A DNA stretch of 64,000 nucleotides from Nocardioides agri (lineage in GTDB: Bacteria > Actinomycetota > Actinomycetes > Propionibacteriales > Nocardioidaceae): positions 2,691,669 through 2,755,668 of the forward strand of contig NZ_JACEIC010000002.1 in the NCBI RefSeq assembly GCF_013778305.1, given 5' to 3'. Positions 7,625-16,265 of this stretch are shown here, one piece after another. The position numbers were made by a program, and so were the translations under genes. Numbering within the stretch: the first letter of the stretch is position 1; the number at the start of each line of letters is the position of its first letter. The notes under the pieces are model-generated. The model was not told where the DNA came from and did no database searches. It saw only the letters and a list, made by a program, of their open reading frames with translations.

Positions 7625-8338
7625 GTGACCCTACTCGTGGCGGCCGCCGCGGCCGAGGAGCCGAGCTGCTACAGCCGCCTGACCAACGAGTGGTTCTGCT
7701 GGCAGTACGTCGTGGACCGCCAGGACCAGCTCGAGTCCGCCACCGTGGAGCACCTCCAGATCACGCTGGCGGCCGTGCTGGTCGGCGTGCTGCTCGCCTT
7801 CCCGCTGGCCCTGCTCGCCCGCGGCGTGCCGCGGCTGGAGACCGCGATCCTCGGCACGTCGACGATGCTCTACACGATCCCCTCGCTCGCCCTCTTCCCC
7901 CTGCTGGTGCCGTTCACGGGGCTCTCCGCCACGACGGTCGTGATCGGCCTCGCCCTCTATGCGCTCACGATCCTGGTGCGCAGCATGCTGGAGGGCCTGC
8001 GCGGCGTGCCGGCCGAGGTCCGCGAGTCGGCCGCCGGCCTCGGCTACGGCCCGGCCCGCCGGCTGCTCCGTGTCGAGCTCCCGCTGGCGCTGCCGGTGCT
8101 GATGGCCGGCCTGCGGGTCGCGACCGTCTCGACGGTCGCCCTCACGACCGTCGGCACGATCGTGTCGTACGGCGGGCTCGGCGACCTGATCAGCGACGGG
8201 GTGCTGACGAACTTCCGCGCCGAGCTGATGACCGCCTCGGTGCTCTGCGTGGTGCTCGCGGTGGTGCTCGACCTCGCCATCGTCGGCACCCAGTGGCTGC
8301 TCACGCCGTGGGCCCGAGGGAGGGCGACCGCGCGATGA
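7625..8338 (+). CDS. glycine betaine/choline/proline-type ABC importer, permease 1
   Basis: 237-residue inner-membrane permease of the ProW/OpuCB class with five to six hydrophobic helices. The N-terminal YSRLTNEWFCWQYVVDR segment precedes HLQITLAAVLVGVLLAFPLALLARG; the ATPase-contact EAA loop reads EVRESAAGLGYGPARRLLRVELPLALP. The start is GTG 7625, supported by a -10 hexamer 7 nt upstream; there is no room for a leader because the ATPase start lies 3 bp away. Its stop overlaps the ATG of permease 2 (ATGA), so the two are translationally coupled and likely form a heterodimer. Confidence 0.92.
   Translation: MTLLVAAAAAEEPSCYSRLTNEWFCWQYVVDRQDQLESATVEHLQITLAAVLVGVLLAFPLALLARGVPRLETAILGTSTMLYTIPSLALFPLLVPFTGLSATTVVIGLALYALTILVRSMLEGLRGVPAEVRESAAGLGYGPARRLLRVELPLALPVLMAGLRVATVSTVALTTVGTIVSYGGLGDLISDGVLTNFRAELMTASVLCVVLAVVLDLAIVGTQWLLTPWARGRATAR
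7628..7633 (-). promoter_or_regulatory. candidate leaderless -10 of the importer ATPase
   Basis: On the minus strand TAGGGT ends 6 nt before the ATG at 7621. It lies inside the first codons of the divergent permease gene, so the two promoters overlap. Confidence 0.5.
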
Positions 8339-9114
8339 ACGTGCTCACCGACGTCTGGGACTACCTCACGACCGCCGCGAACTGGACGGGCGAGGGCGGC
8401 ATGCTCCAGCTGCTCGTCGAGCAGCTCCTGCTGACGTTCACCGCGCTCGGGCTGGCGATCCTCGTCGGGCTGCCGATCGCGCTGTGGCTGGGCCACCTCG
8501 GCCGGGGCAGCCTGCTCGCGATCAACATCTCCAACGTCGGCCGAGCGGTGCCGACGTTCGCGCTGCTCGCCCTGCTCGTGGTGGCGGACTGGCCGGGGAC
8601 CCGGGACTTCGGGCCGTACGGCCGCGCGGGGCTGGCGACGATCATCGCGCTGACGCTGTTCGCGCTGCCGCCGATCATCACCAACGCCAACGTCGCGGTC
8701 CGCGAGGTCTCGCCGGCCGCGCGGAGCGCGGCGGACGGCATGGGGATGACGGGCTGGCAGAAGTTCCGACGCGTCGAGCTGCCGCTGTCCGCGGCGCTGG
8801 TGCTGCTCGGCGTCCGCCTCGCCCTCGTGCAGGTGTGGGCCACGGCGACCATCGCGGCGCTGGTGGCCGGGCCGGGCCTCGGACGGGTCATCACCGACGG
8901 CTTCTACCGCACCAACTACGGGAAGGGCATCGCCGGCGCGGTCGTCGTCGCGGCGGTCGCCCTCGTGCTGGAGGGCGGCGCGGCGCTCACGCAGCGCGCG
9001 CTCGACCCGGTGCCGCGGCAGGACCCCGACCGGTCCCGGTCCGCGAAAGGGTCCAGGGGAATGTCGGCGGACACGCCTACGGTTGTCGAGGAGACCGACG
9101 CCGTCGGCCGCTAG
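8335..9114 (+). CDS. glycine betaine/choline/proline-type ABC importer, permease 2
   Basis: 259 residues, homologous to permease 1 but with a longer N-terminus (LTDVWDYLTTAANWTGEGG). Membrane helices begin at LLVEQLLLTFTALGLAILVG; the EAA loop is EVSPAARSAADGMGMTGWQKFRRVELP. About five to six helices, ending with a short charged tail. Coupled to permease 1 by an ATGA overlap and followed 54 nt later by the receptor gene. The pair of permeases plus a separate lipoprotein receptor matches OpuB/OpuC architecture rather than a permease-receptor fusion. Confidence 0.92.
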   Translation: MNVLTDVWDYLTTAANWTGEGGMLQLLVEQLLLTFTALGLAILVGLPIALWLGHLGRGSLLAINISNVGRAVPTFALLALLVVADWPGTRDFGPYGRAGLATIIALTLFALPPIITNANVAVREVSPAARSAADGMGMTGWQKFRRVELPLSAALVLLGVRLALVQVWATATIAALVAGPGLGRVITDGFYRTNYGKGIAGAVVVAAVALVLEGGAALTQRALDPVPRQDPDRSRSAKGSRGMSADTPTVVEETDAVGR

Positions 9115-9168
9115 CTAGGACCGGACACGCGCGAGCACCTGCCTCGCGGGACACAGAAGGTGACGTAG

Positions 9169-10122
9169 ATGAACGTTCGACGATCCCTGGCCGCGGCACT
9201 CGCCGTCGGCTCCCTCTTCCTCGGCGCCGCGTGCGCCGGCGACGACCTCGACGACGAGGCTGCCGACGACGAGACCACGTCGGCGGCCCCGACCGACAAG
9301 GGCGCCGTCAGCATCTCGGGGCAGTCCTTCCCCGAGGCGGCCCTGGTCGCCGCCATGTACGACGAGCTCCTCACCAACGCCGGCTACGACACCGACGTCA
9401 AGCTCGTCGACACCCGGGACGCCTACATGGCGACCTTCCCCGGCAGCATCGACGTGGTGCCGGAGTACGTCGGCGGCATCGTCAACTTCCTCAACTCCAA
9501 GGCCAACGGCGACAACGCCGAGCCGTTCGTGGCCGGTGACGGCGCGGAGCTCGCCGACCAGGGCCAGGCGCTGCTGGACGACGCGGGCATCACCCTCCTC
9601 GACCAGTCGGCCGCGACCGACACCAACGCGTTCTTCGTGACGAAGGAGTACTCCGAGTCCGAGGGCGTCACCAAGCTCTCCGACCTGTCCGGGAAGTCGG
9701 TCGTGCTGGCCGCGGCCCCGGACTGCGAGGGGCGTCTCGACTGCGCCGGCGGCCTCACCGACACCTACGGCATCAAGATCACCAAGGTCCTGCCGCTCGG
9801 CTTCGCCAGCGACCAGACCTACCAGTCGGTCCTCGACGGTGAGTCCCAGCTGGGCCTGACCAGCACCACCGACGGCACCCTCGACTCCCAGGGGCTGGTC
9901 GTCCTCGAGGACGACAAGCAGATCCAGCCCGCGCAGAACCTGGTGCCGGCGGTCAGCAGCGACTTCCTCGAGGAGCACTCCGACGTCGCCGACGTGCTCA
10001 ACGGCCTGATGGCCGCGCTCACCACCGAGAAGCTCACCGAGCTCAACGGCCGGATCGCGGTCGACCGCGAGACCCCGGAGGACGTCGCGCACGCGTTCCT
10101 GCAGGAGGCCGGACTCCTCTGA
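9169..10122 (+). CDS. osmoprotectant ABC importer, substrate-binding lipoprotein (OpuAC/OpuBC type)
   Basis: 317 residues. A signal peptide with lipobox LGAAC places the lipidated cysteine at residue 22, so the mature protein is tethered outside the membrane. The OpuAC fold is recognisable from VSISGQSFPEAALVAAMYDELLTNAGY, VVPEYVGGIVNFLNSKANG and LVPAVSSDFLEEHSDVADVLNGL. Substrates of the family are glycine betaine, choline, carnitine or proline betaine; the exact one cannot be read here. A GAAGG ribosome site precedes the ATG, and a strong terminator follows, closing the operon. Confidence 0.9.
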   Translation: MNVRRSLAAALAVGSLFLGAACAGDDLDDEAADDETTSAAPTDKGAVSISGQSFPEAALVAAMYDELLTNAGYDTDVKLVDTRDAYMATFPGSIDVVPEYVGGIVNFLNSKANGDNAEPFVAGDGAELADQGQALLDDAGITLLDQSAATDTNAFFVTKEYSESEGVTKLSDLSGKSVVLAAAPDCEGRLDCAGGLTDTYGIKITKVLPLGFASDQTYQSVLDGESQLGLTSTTDGTLDSQGLVVLEDDKQIQPAQNLVPAVSSDFLEEHSDVADVLNGLMAALTTEKLTELNGRIAVDRETPEDVAHAFLQEAGLL

Positions 10123-10160
10123 CGCCGGGCCCGCGCCGGGGCCGAGGCGCACCGACGGCA

Positions 10161-10193
10161 CCCCAAAGCGGCCACGAGCTGGCCGCTTTGGGG
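10161..10193 (+). terminator. strong hairpin terminator of the importer operon
   Basis: A perfect 14-bp stem (CCCCAAAGCGGCCA and its complement) with a CGAGC loop, 38 nt after the receptor stop. There is no long U tract, as is common in high-GC actinobacteria. Confidence 0.85.
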
Positions 10194-10326
10194 AGCCGGG
10201 AGGCGCCCTCGTGAACCGCCGTGGGGGGCGCGCCGTCCGGACGTGTGATTCGTCGCGGGTGCGCTCGCACCGATAGCATGACGGCCCGGCTGGGCGACAA
10301 CCGATCGCCGCTCTCAGGGGGAACGG

Positions 10327-12423
10327 ATGAGTTACGGGATGTCAGACCCGCTGCTCTCCGTCGTCGTCCCCACGTGCCGGGGCGCCGAGCGCATCGTCGA
10401 GACGCTCCGCTCCCTGGCCCAGCAGACGCTGTCGGCCGACCTCTTCGAGGTCGTCGTCGTCCTCAACGGACCGCGTGACGACACCCCGGCGCGGCTCGCC
10501 GACGTGCGCCGGGCGTACCCCGCCCTCCGGCTGCGCAGCATCCGGGTCCCGGAGGTCGGCGCCAGCCACGCCCGCAACGCGGGCATCGCCGCGGCCGCCG
10601 GCGCGCACCTGACCTTCGTCGACGACGACGACTGGGTCTCCCCGACGTTCCTCCAGGCGCTGGTCGACGGGATCGAGGAGGGCGTCGTCCCGCTCGCGAT
10701 GGTCGCCGACGTCGTCACCGACACCGCCGAGCCGGTCGCCGAGTACGACAACTACATCAACCGCCGGATCTCGGTGCACGCGGGCAAGCAGGTCCCCGGC
10801 GAGGTGCTCAACACGGCGCTGGGGTTCGTCGCGGCCAAGCTGGTCCCGACGGCGCTGGCCCGGTCCGCCCGCTTCGACGCGGACCTGCGCAGCGGCGAGG
10901 ACGTCGTCTACTGGTTCGACCTCTTCAACCGCGCGCCCTTCCTCTTCCGCGTGGTGGAGACCAGCACCGACGCCGCCTACCACCGCTCGATCCGCGTCGG
11001 CTCGCTGTCGCGGCAGATGGCCAGCTACGACTTCAGCGTGAGCCAGCGGCTCGAGGTGATCGAGCGGCTCGCGGCCCGGGAGGTGTCCCACCCGGCGGCG
11101 GAGAAGGTCCGACTCAAGATGGTCACCGCCCAGACCGACCTCATCAACGGCTACCTGCGTGAGACCCGCGACGAGCACCGGCGGGCCATCGAGGAGATCC
11201 GGGACCGCGGCCTCGAGCGCGTGATCCCCTACGACGTGCTCAACGCGGGCCTCGCCCGCGACCTGGCGATCTGCTACGCCTTCCCGCCGTACGCCGACAC
11301 CAGCGCCCTGGTCGCGGCTCGCCGGATCCGGCGGCGCGGCGAGATCGTCGACGTGGTCTCGCACTCGATGCGCGCGATCCGCGGCAAGGACGCGTCCGGT
11401 CAGATGATCGCCCAGGAGTTCATCGGCGAGCAGCTGCAGATCCCGGGCAAGCCGGGGGCGTTCAACTGGCGGCGCATCGAGCGGTTCGTCGAGGCCGGCC
11501 TGGAGCAGATCCGCACCTGGGAGCAGACCAAGGGCCACTACCGCTCGGTCTACAGCCGCACGATGTGGCCCGCGTCCCACGTGCTCGCGGCTCTCTACAA
11601 GGCGCGCCGCCCGGCGACCACCTGGATCGCGGAGTTCTCCGACCCGCAGCTGTGGGACAGCCTCGGCCAGCGGCGCTCCTCGGTGGCGGTGCCCGGGCCG
11701 CTGCTCGACGAGCTGACCGCGGCGCTGGAGGCGGTCGGCGTCGAGATCGACGCCGAGGTGAGCATCGCCGAGCTGGTCGAGCTGGTCGCCTACGCGCTCG
11801 CCGACGAGATCGTCTTCACCAACGAGAACCAGCGCGAGGTGATGCTCGGCTACCTCGGCGACGCCGAGCTGGCGACCCGCGTCCGGGGCCTGTCGACGGT
11901 GAGCGAGCACCCGACGCTGGAGCCCAACTTCTACCACCTCGAGACCGTCGACTACGCGCTGGACCCGCGTGTGATGAACCTCGCGTACTTCGGGGTCTTC
12001 TACCAGACCCGTGGCCTCGACGAGGTGCTCGAGGCGCTCGGCCAGCTCACCCCGGAGCAGCGCGGAGTGGTGCGCCTGCACGTGTTCACCGTGCAGCCGG
12101 AGGAGCTCACGGCGGCGGCCCACGCGGCCGGGCTCGGTGACGTCATCATCGCGAACCCCTACGTCTCGTACCTCGCCGCGCTCAACCTCGCCACGCGCAT
12201 GGATGTGCTTCTCATCAACGACGCAAGTACCGTGGGTCTGCACGCCCGGAACCCGTACCTGCCCTCCAAGTGGGCGGACTACGCCGGGAGCGGCACGGAT
12301 GTGTGGGCGATCGTCGAGCCCGGCAGCGTGCTGTCGACCAAGAAGAGTCGCTACCAGTCGCGCATCGGGGACGTCGACGCCGCGCGCGCCCAGCTGGTCG
12401 CGATGATCGAGGACCACCTGTAA
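10327..12423 (+). CDS. two-domain glycosyltransferase (GT2 plus C-terminal GT-B-like)
   Basis: 698 residues. The N-terminal ~230 residues form a GT2 GT-A domain: LSVVVPTCRGAERIVETLRSL, EVVVVLNGPRDD, GASHARNAGIAAAAGAHLTFVDDDDW with an intact DxD-type motif. From about residue 315 a second domain begins with DLAICYAFPPYADTSALVAARRIRRRGEIVDVV, typical of the first strands of GT-B (GT4-like) enzymes, and continues through AEFSDPQLW and FTNENQREVM, ending in ASTVGLHARNPYLPSKWADYAGSG. Predicted cytoplasmic and likely to add two different sugars. A ribosome site (GGGGGA) precedes the ATG. First gene of the polymer locus. Confidence 0.8.
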   Translation: MSYGMSDPLLSVVVPTCRGAERIVETLRSLAQQTLSADLFEVVVVLNGPRDDTPARLADVRRAYPALRLRSIRVPEVGASHARNAGIAAAAGAHLTFVDDDDWVSPTFLQALVDGIEEGVVPLAMVADVVTDTAEPVAEYDNYINRRISVHAGKQVPGEVLNTALGFVAAKLVPTALARSARFDADLRSGEDVVYWFDLFNRAPFLFRVVETSTDAAYHRSIRVGSLSRQMASYDFSVSQRLEVIERLAAREVSHPAAEKVRLKMVTAQTDLINGYLRETRDEHRRAIEEIRDRGLERVIPYDVLNAGLARDLAICYAFPPYADTSALVAARRIRRRGEIVDVVSHSMRAIRGKDASGQMIAQEFIGEQLQIPGKPGAFNWRRIERFVEAGLEQIRTWEQTKGHYRSVYSRTMWPASHVLAALYKARRPATTWIAEFSDPQLWDSLGQRRSSVAVPGPLLDELTAALEAVGVEIDAEVSIAELVELVAYALADEIVFTNENQREVMLGYLGDAELATRVRGLSTVSEHPTLEPNFYHLETVDYALDPRVMNLAYFGVFYQTRGLDEVLEALGQLTPEQRGVVRLHVFTVQPEELTAAAHAAGLGDVIIANPYVSYLAALNLATRMDVLLINDASTVGLHARNPYLPSKWADYAGSGTDVWAIVEPGSVLSTKKSRYQSRIGDVDAARAQLVAMIEDHL

Positions 12424-12488
12424 CGGAGCGCGGCGGACGACCGCTGTAGAACCCGTAGCAGGACTGTCACGCGAGAGAGAGGAACTCT

Positions 12489-13712
12489 GTGTTCGGAACA
12501 GCCAGGATCGTCAAGCTCCGCCCGATGGCCATCGCCATCGTGGCGCCCCTGATGATCGGACTGACCGTGCAGGCGCTCGGCGGCAGCCCCGCTGACGCTG
12601 CGAACAAGCAGGTCGAGAAGGCCGAGGCCGCCGCGCGGGAGACCGTGGCGAAGCGCTCGGGCTCGGCCACCCTCACCTTCGCGGGAGCCCCGATCGGGCA
12701 GTCCGCGTCCGGCAAGACCGGTCTGACCCCGGGTGTGGCGACGTTCGAGCCGGCGCGGCCCGGCCGCACCGTCCTCATCGAGGCGCAGTACGACGACGGC
12801 TGGCGGACCGTGGTCCGCACGGTGCAGGACAACGCCGGCCAGGCGTCGTTCAACGTCGTCGCGACCGACAAGGGTGAGCCGCTGACGTTCCGCGCCGTCA
12901 CCACCCACAACGGCTTCGAGCGGGGCGTCGCCAGCGCCACCGCCAAGGCGACCACCTTCCCGGTCCTGTGGAAGGACGAGTTCACCGGCTCCGGCAAGCT
13001 CGGTCCCCGGTGGATCCACCGCCAGGTCGGCGAGCGCGTCAAGCCGCGCCGCCTGTGCTCCGAGGTCCGCACGCCGAACGCCCGCCGCAAGGGCGGCTCG
13101 GCCGTGCTCGAGGTCCGCAAGCTCGGCGGCAAGCCCAAGAAGGCCTGCCGGAAGCACGGCGAGTACACCAACGCGATGGTCGCCGCCAGCAACCCGGCCG
13201 ACCACGTCAAGTACGGCATCGTCGCGGCCCGGATCAAGTTCCAGTCCAACCGGGGTCAGCACAGCGCGTTCTGGCTGCAGGTCCCCGACGGCCAGGTCTC
13301 GAACAACCCGCCGTCGACCGGCGCCGAGATCGACATCGCCGAGTACTTCGGTGACGGCCGCGGCAAGGGCGGGCTCGCCAGCTACGTCCACTGGCTCGAC
13401 AAGCGCAAGAGGGACGTCTCCATCGGTGGCGAGGCGGACATCTACAAGAAGACCAAGAAGCTCCTGAAGCGCAACAAGGAGTGGTCCGACGCCTGGCACG
13501 TCTACTCCGTGGAGTGGACCCCGACCCGCTACATCTTCCGGGTGGACGGGCACGTCACGCTCACCACGAAGCGGGGCATCTCCAACAGCCCCGAGATGGT
13601 CGTGCTGAGCGCGCTGAGCTCTGACTGGGAGACGCCGGCGATGAACGCGCGCCGGTTCCCGACCACCACCAAGTACGACTGGGTGCGAGTCTGGGCCAAC
13701 CCGGCGTACTGA
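12489..13712 (+). CDS. secreted glycoside hydrolase family 16 protein
   Basis: 407 residues. The N-terminus (basic, then MAIAIVAPLMIGLTVQAL, then ADAANK) is a signal peptide. Residues ~55-155 form an Ig-like beta module; the GH16 jelly roll begins at LWKDEFTGSGKLGPRWIH. The catalytic motif EIDIAE lies at residues 280-285, with nucleophile E280 and acid/base E285 both present, followed by SYVHWLDK and WHVYSVEWTPTRYIFRVDG. Such enzymes cleave or transglycosylate beta-glucans or galactans; here it may process the polymer made by the locus or an external polysaccharide. GTG start with GAGAGAGAGGA upstream. Confidence 0.88.
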   Translation: MFGTARIVKLRPMAIAIVAPLMIGLTVQALGGSPADAANKQVEKAEAAARETVAKRSGSATLTFAGAPIGQSASGKTGLTPGVATFEPARPGRTVLIEAQYDDGWRTVVRTVQDNAGQASFNVVATDKGEPLTFRAVTTHNGFERGVASATAKATTFPVLWKDEFTGSGKLGPRWIHRQVGERVKPRRLCSEVRTPNARRKGGSAVLEVRKLGGKPKKACRKHGEYTNAMVAASNPADHVKYGIVAARIKFQSNRGQHSAFWLQVPDGQVSNNPPSTGAEIDIAEYFGDGRGKGGLASYVHWLDKRKRDVSIGGEADIYKKTKKLLKRNKEWSDAWHVYSVEWTPTRYIFRVDGHVTLTTKRGISNSPEMVVLSALSSDWETPAMNARRFPTTTKYDWVRVWANPAY

Positions 13713-13730
13713 TCGTCGAGCCGTGCGTCT

Positions 13731-13776
13731 GACGCCCGGTGGGACCGTGCCCGCGTGGCCGGTTCCGCCGGGCGTC
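13731..13776 (+). terminator. possible terminator after the GH16 gene
   Basis: A 9-bp perfect inverted repeat (GACGCCCGG at 13731-13739, CCGGGCGTC at 13768-13776) separated by 28 nt, 19 nt after the stop codon. The loop is long, so this is tentative. Confidence 0.4.
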
Positions 13777-13850
13777 CGCTGTTTACTACGCTCAGGGCTG
13801 AGGCGCCCGCCCGCGCGGTCGTCTCGCGTCGGATCACGGAAGGATCTCCG

Positions 13851-14897
13851 GTGTCGAGCAGCTCACCGTCCAACATGTCAGTCACCGCGGTCTCCGGCCG
13901 GGCACTGCTGGTGGCCGCCGACCCGTCCGCGAGCCTGGCCGCGCTCGGCCCCGTCTTCGACGACCTGGTCGTCGCCGAGGTCGACCACCTCGCCGAGGAG
14001 CTCGCGGAGCTCGGGTCGTCGGGCGTCGTGGTGGTCGACGGACCGCTCGGCGAGTCAGTCACCGACGCCATCGTCCAGCACGTCGCCACCTGCCCCGGCA
14101 GCCGCCTCGCGCTCGGTGTCTCCCGCCAGCTGACCTCGCTCGACGGGACCGAGCTCGCCGGCCTGCGCATCGTGGGCGGTGGCCGGCTCGGTGACCTGCC
14201 GGTCACCTGGTGGGCCGCCGCCGACGCACCGCCCGCCGCGGCGGCGCCGCCGGCCGAGGCGTCCGCCCCGGCGCGCCTGCGCGGTCCGGCGGAGTCCGAC
14301 GACGCGTTCGCCGCCCACGCCCACCTCCTGCGCGCCAACCTGGAGCTCGCGACGCCGGCGGACGACCGCACCGGCGACGCGCAGCCGGGTGGACCGGCAC
14401 CCGCAGGCACCGTCACGCCGTTCTTCAACGCCGAGGGCGCGGCCGGAGCCGCCGTCGCCTCCCCGCCCGGCGAGTCGCCCAGCCGGCGGACGATGCTGGG
14501 CTACCGGCTCCCGCTGCTGCTGGTGTTCCTGGCGATCGGGGTCGCGCTCGGCGTCTCGCTCAGCCAGCTCTGGGAGGGCGACGTCCAGGCCGCCGCGACG
14601 CTGCTGCTGCTCGTCGCCGTCGCGCTGCTGCTGGCCTGGGGCGTGCGCGCGATCCGGGGCCTGACCGTGCAGCTGCAGGGCCACGCCGACCACTCCGCGC
14701 GTCTCGGCGACGAGCTGGACCGGGGCATGCGCCAGCTCACCAAGCGAGCCCAGGCCAACGACGTCCGCACCGTGCGGATGCGCGACTCCCTCCGCGAGAT
14801 CGAGGCCCGCCTCGCGGTCGTCAGCAGCGCCAGCGCGAGCGCGAACGCCGCCCGAGCCCGGCTCGCCGCCGCGGACGCCGCCACCGACGACGAGTGA
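13851..14897 (+). CDS. membrane protein with C-terminal coiled coil, function unknown
   Basis: 348 residues from GTG 13851, which has AAGGA upstream; an in-frame start at 13755 would add 32 residues in a region that looks non-coding and holds a -10 hexamer. Residues 1-120 resemble an alpha/beta receiver-like or Rossmann-like domain (RALLVAADPSASLAALG, GVVVVDGPLGESV) without clear catalytic residues, followed by an Ala/Pro-rich linker, two transmembrane helices (about 215-240 and 247-265) and a charged helical tail with many Arg and Glu. Position between GH16 and the sugar dehydrogenase suggests an envelope role. I do not recognise the family. Confidence 0.6.
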   Translation: MSSSSPSNMSVTAVSGRALLVAADPSASLAALGPVFDDLVVAEVDHLAEELAELGSSGVVVVDGPLGESVTDAIVQHVATCPGSRLALGVSRQLTSLDGTELAGLRIVGGGRLGDLPVTWWAAADAPPAAAAPPAEASAPARLRGPAESDDAFAAHAHLLRANLELATPADDRTGDAQPGGPAPAGTVTPFFNAEGAAGAAVASPPGESPSRRTMLGYRLPLLLVFLAIGVALGVSLSQLWEGDVQAAATLLLLVAVALLLAWGVRAIRGLTVQLQGHADHSARLGDELDRGMRQLTKRAQANDVRTVRMRDSLREIEARLAVVSSASASANAARARLAAADAATDDE

Positions 14898-14918
14898 GCG
14901 CCTGACGGCGCGGCCGGC

Positions 14919-16178
14919 TCAGAGGCGCTCGACGTTCTCCCCGGCGGTGACGCCGCGCAGGTCGAAGAGGCACCGGGCCTTGTCGGCGATCGCGTCGACG
15001 TCGAAGTCGCGGTGCTGCTGGAGCAGGACGGTGATGTCGGCCTCCGCCGCGGCGAGGGCCGGGTCGTCGGCGCGGTTCGTGCCCTCGACCAGCCACTGCG
15101 CGACGTGCGGGTCGGCGTAGGAGACCTCGGCGCCCATCGAGAGCAGCAGGCGGGCCAGCGGGATCGCCGGAGACTCGCGCTGGTCGGCGATGTCGGGCTT
15201 GTAGGTCACGCCGAGCAGCAGGATCTTCGCGCCCTTGACCGGCAGGCTGCGCTCGTTGAGCAGCGACTGGATGCGCTGGGCGACGTAGCGCGGCATGCCG
15301 GAGTTGATCTCCTGGGCGAGCTCCACGAAGCGGAACGGGTAGCCGAGCTGCTCCTGGACGCGGTGGGAGAGGTAGTTGGGGTCGATCGGGATGCAGTGCC
15401 CGCCGACGCCGGGGCCGGGGTAGAACGCCTGGAAGCCGAACGGCTTGGTGCGGGCCAGCCGGATCACGTCCCAGAAGTCGATCGAGAGCTCGTGGGAGAA
15501 GCGGGCCATCTCGTTGACCAGCGCGATGTTGACCTGGCGGTAGGTGTTCTCCAGCAGCTTGGACATCTCCGCCTCGCGGGTGCCCTTGGCCACGACGACG
15601 GTCTCCGCGAGCCGGCCGTAGAACTCCGCCGCCCTGCGCGAGCACTCCTCGGTGGCGCCGCCGACCACCTTCGGGGTGTTGTGGATGCCGAAGGTGGGGT
15701 TGCCGGGGTCGACACGCTCGGGCGAGAACGCGAGCGCGAGCCCGTCGGGGACGCCGACCCTCAGCCCCGAGCCCTCCTCGAGGATCGGGCCGAGCACCTC
15801 CTCGGTCGTGCCGGGGTAGGTGGTGGACTCCAGCACCACCAGGGTGCCGGCCGTCAGGTGCGGCGCGATCGAGCGGGCGGCGGACTTCACCATCGACAGG
15901 TCGGGCCCGCCGGCGGGGTCCAGCGGCGTCGGTACGCAGATCACGACGGTCTCGACGCCGGCGACGACGGCCGGGTCGGTGGTCGCGGTGAACCCGCCCG
16001 TCACCATCGCGGCGACGTCGGCGTCGCTGAGGTCGTCGATGTGCGACCGGCCCGCGTTGAGGCCGGCCACGGTGCGCTCGGAGGTGTCCAGGCCGGTCAC
16101 CTGCAGACCGCGGGCGACCGCCAGCTGGGCAAGCGGCACGCCGACATAACCGAGACCGACGACGACTACACTGCTCAC
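14919..16178 (-). CDS. wecC: UDP-N-acetyl-D-mannosamine dehydrogenase (nucleotide-sugar 6-dehydrogenase)
   Basis: Probable NAD-dependent four-electron oxidation of UDP-ManNAc to UDP-ManNAcA. 419 residues with all three family domains: N-terminal Rossmann VVVVGLGYVGVPLAQLA, central LLENTYRQVNIALVNEMARF, catalytic cysteine C262 in GPGVGGHCIPIDP, and a C-terminal UDP-binding domain (LLLGVTYKPDIADQRESPAI). Assignment as WecC rather than UDP-glucose dehydrogenase rests on the adjacent epimerase and on the GHCIPIDPNYL form of the active site. GTG start with AAGGAG 11 nt upstream; an alternative GTG lies at 16190. Divergent from the epimerase across 87 bp. Confidence 0.88.
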   Translation of the reverse strand: MSSVVVVGLGYVGVPLAQLAVARGLQVTGLDTSERTVAGLNAGRSHIDDLSDADVAAMVTGGFTATTDPAVVAGVETVVICVPTPLDPAGGPDLSMVKSAARSIAPHLTAGTLVVLESTTYPGTTEEVLGPILEEGSGLRVGVPDGLALAFSPERVDPGNPTFGIHNTPKVVGGATEECSRRAAEFYGRLAETVVVAKGTREAEMSKLLENTYRQVNIALVNEMARFSHELSIDFWDVIRLARTKPFGFQAFYPGPGVGGHCIPIDPNYLSHRVQEQLGYPFRFVELAQEINSGMPRYVAQRIQSLLNERSLPVKGAKILLLGVTYKPDIADQRESPAIPLARLLLSMGAEVSYADPHVAQWLVEGTNRADDPALAAAEADITVLLQQHRDFDVDAIADKARCLFDLRGVTAGENVERL

Positions 16179-16265
16179 TGCTTCGCGCACTCCTTCTTGA
16201 GCTCGACCAGTGGAAAGAGTCTCATGCCAGCCCCGGAGCCGGAGCCACGCCCCGAGAGGAACTGC

